Shown here: piece after piece, positions 13,424 through 14,175 of the stretch
How the letters are laid out: every line of letters starts with the position of its first letter
How positions within the stretch are numbered: position 1 is the first letter of the stretch
DNA from: SIG607 sp045590395
Lineage (GTDB): Bacteria > Bacillota > Clostridia > Oscillospirales > Acutalibacteraceae
DNA length: 14,175 nucleotides
Assembly (NCBI GenBank): GCA_045590395.1
Contig: JAZNQX010000033.1
Span: 1-14,175, forward strand
Reading direction: 5' to 3'
Notes under the pieces: model-generated
What the model was told of the DNA's origin: nothing
Databases searched by the model: none
The model's input: the letters and a program-made list of their open reading frames with translations, nothing else
Program-made: the position numbers and the translations under genes

Positions 13424-14175
13424 ATGAGTGAAAAAAGCGCAGCAGCTTTGCTTAAAGAGAAGCTTTTTATAAGCAAAAAAAGTCCTCTCTTAAAAACAGA
13501 GGAGGAAACCTTAAAAGCGGCTTTTGATTTTTGCGAGGGGTATAAGAAATTTATTGACAGCGCAAAAACCGAAAGAGAAGCCAATGAAGAATCTATAAGA
13601 CTTGCAAAGGAAAAAGGCTTTGTGCCATTTGAATACGGCAAGACCTATACGGCAGGGGCTAAAGTGTATTTTGACAATCGTTCAAAGGCTGTGGCTTTTG
13701 CGGTTATCGGTAAAGAAAATGTAGAAAAGGGTGTAAATATTACCGCCGCTCATATTGATTCACCCCGTCTTGATATAAAGCAGAACCCTCTTTATGAGGA
13801 CTCTGATTTAGCACTTTTTAAGACCTGCTACTACGGCGGTGTTAAGAAATATCAGTGGACTGCAGTTCCTATGGCGCTTCACGGCGTATTTGCTAAAAAG
13901 GACGGCAGTGTTGTAAAGGTTTCAATCGGTGAAAAAGACGACGAGCCTAAATTTATCATAAACGACCTTTTGCCCCATTTGGCGCAGGAGCAGTCAAAAC
14001 GTACCCTTAGTGACGGTATAAAGGGCGAGGAGTTAAATGTTTTGGTAGGCAGTCTGCCCTTTAAGGATGATAGTGAAAGTAGTCTGGTAAAGCTTAATAT
14101 TTTAAACATTTTGTTTGAGAAATACGGCGTTACCGAGGAGGATTTCCTTTCTGCCGAGCTGTGCTGTGTACCTGC
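13424..14175 (+). CDS. M18 family zinc aminopeptidase, N-terminal part
   Basis: The gene runs off the right edge; 250 residues are present of a family near 430-480. It starts at ATG 13424, with GGAGG at 13411-13415, 3 bases after the coaE stop, and is probably the last visible member of the same operon. The M18 features are AAHIDSPRLDIKQNPLYE, containing the first zinc ligand H110 and catalytic-site D112, and LALFKTCYYGGVKKYQW, followed by VPMALHGV. The pattern resembles the subgroup annotated as M18 aminopeptidase 1 (ApeA-like), not the aspartyl aminopeptidase subgroup; that assignment rests on memory of family sequences. The family consists of cytoplasmic oligomeric dinuclear zinc exopeptidases cleaving N-terminal residues. 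The remaining metal ligands lie beyond the window. Confidence 0.92.
   Translation, partial: MSEKSAAALLKEKLFISKKSPLLKTEEETLKAAFDFCEGYKKFIDSAKTEREANEESIRLAKEKGFVPFEYGKTYTAGAKVYFDNRSKAVAFAVIGKENVEKGVNITAAHIDSPRLDIKQNPLYEDSDLALFKTCYYGGVKKYQWTAVPMALHGVFAKKDGSVVKVSIGEKDDEPKFIINDLLPHLAQEQSKRTLSDGIKGEELNVLVGSLPFKDDSESSLVKLNILNILFEKYGVTEEDFLSAELCCVP

Noticed and set aside
1..14175. tRNA, rRNA, CRISPR arrays, toxin-antitoxin or phage-defence loci
   Set aside because: No cloverleaf-like segments, regularly spaced repeats or diagnostic genes were found; intergenic space is too small for most of these. The Mre11-Rad50-like pair could in principle have an anti-phage role, but nothing in the sequence points to it.

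Overview
The window is bacterial chromosome, most likely from an anaerobic member of the Clostridia (Bacillota), in the Oscillospiraceae/Ruminococcaceae range. The evidence is the order cmk - plsC - ispH fused to S1 domains, the YhaO/YhaN-type Mre11-Rad50-like pair, DUF951 beside prfA, strong GGAGG-type ribosome binding sites, and a secreted protein ending in a type I dockerin. The taxonomic call is inference. No tRNA, rRNA, CRISPR array, insertion sequence or phage gene was seen, and no gene-free stretch exceeds about 140 bases.

Layout. (1) Bases 1-3026, plus strand: the 3' end of cmk, plsC, and a fused ispH/S1 gene. They are joined by stop/start overlaps (ATGA, TTGA), so they look like one translationally coupled operon, and it ends at a strong hairpin that should terminate transcription from both sides. 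(2) Bases 3075-6531, minus strand: a two-gene operon for a nuclease (Mre11/SbcD/YhaO-like) and an ATPase (Rad50/SbcC/YhaN-like). The genes overlap by 11 bases and have their own promoter. (3) Bases 6620-10483, plus strand: one transcription unit, with its own promoter and terminator, for a 1255-residue secreted protein. It has four PPC-like modules, several bacterial Ig-like modules and a C-terminal dockerin, but no recognisable enzyme domain. (4) From base 10491 to the right edge, plus strand: a housekeeping operon of a DUF951 protein, prfA (RF1), a Sua5-type threonylcarbamoyl-AMP synthase, coaE, and an M18 aminopeptidase cut off by the window end. All spacings are short or overlapping.

How it works together. 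Region 1 combines nucleotide salvage (CMP kinase), phospholipid synthesis (LPA acyltransferase), the last step of the MEP isoprenoid pathway and an S1-type RNA-binding protein. Region 2 is a probable DNA-end or structure processing complex. Its ATPase has a two-helix membrane hairpin in the middle of its coiled coil, where Rad50 carries a zinc hook. Region 3 is probably displayed or assembled outside the cell through a cohesin encoded elsewhere. Region 4 serves translation (termination, t6A tRNA modification), CoA synthesis and peptide turnover.

Most of the window is ordinary core genome. The points most worth a second look are a consensus Shine-Dalgarno and ATG at the IspH/S1 junction, the membrane hairpin in the Rad50-like protein, and the non-catalytic dockerin protein, whose second calcium loop is a codon-rotated variant of its first. 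I found no convincing sign of a wholly new system.
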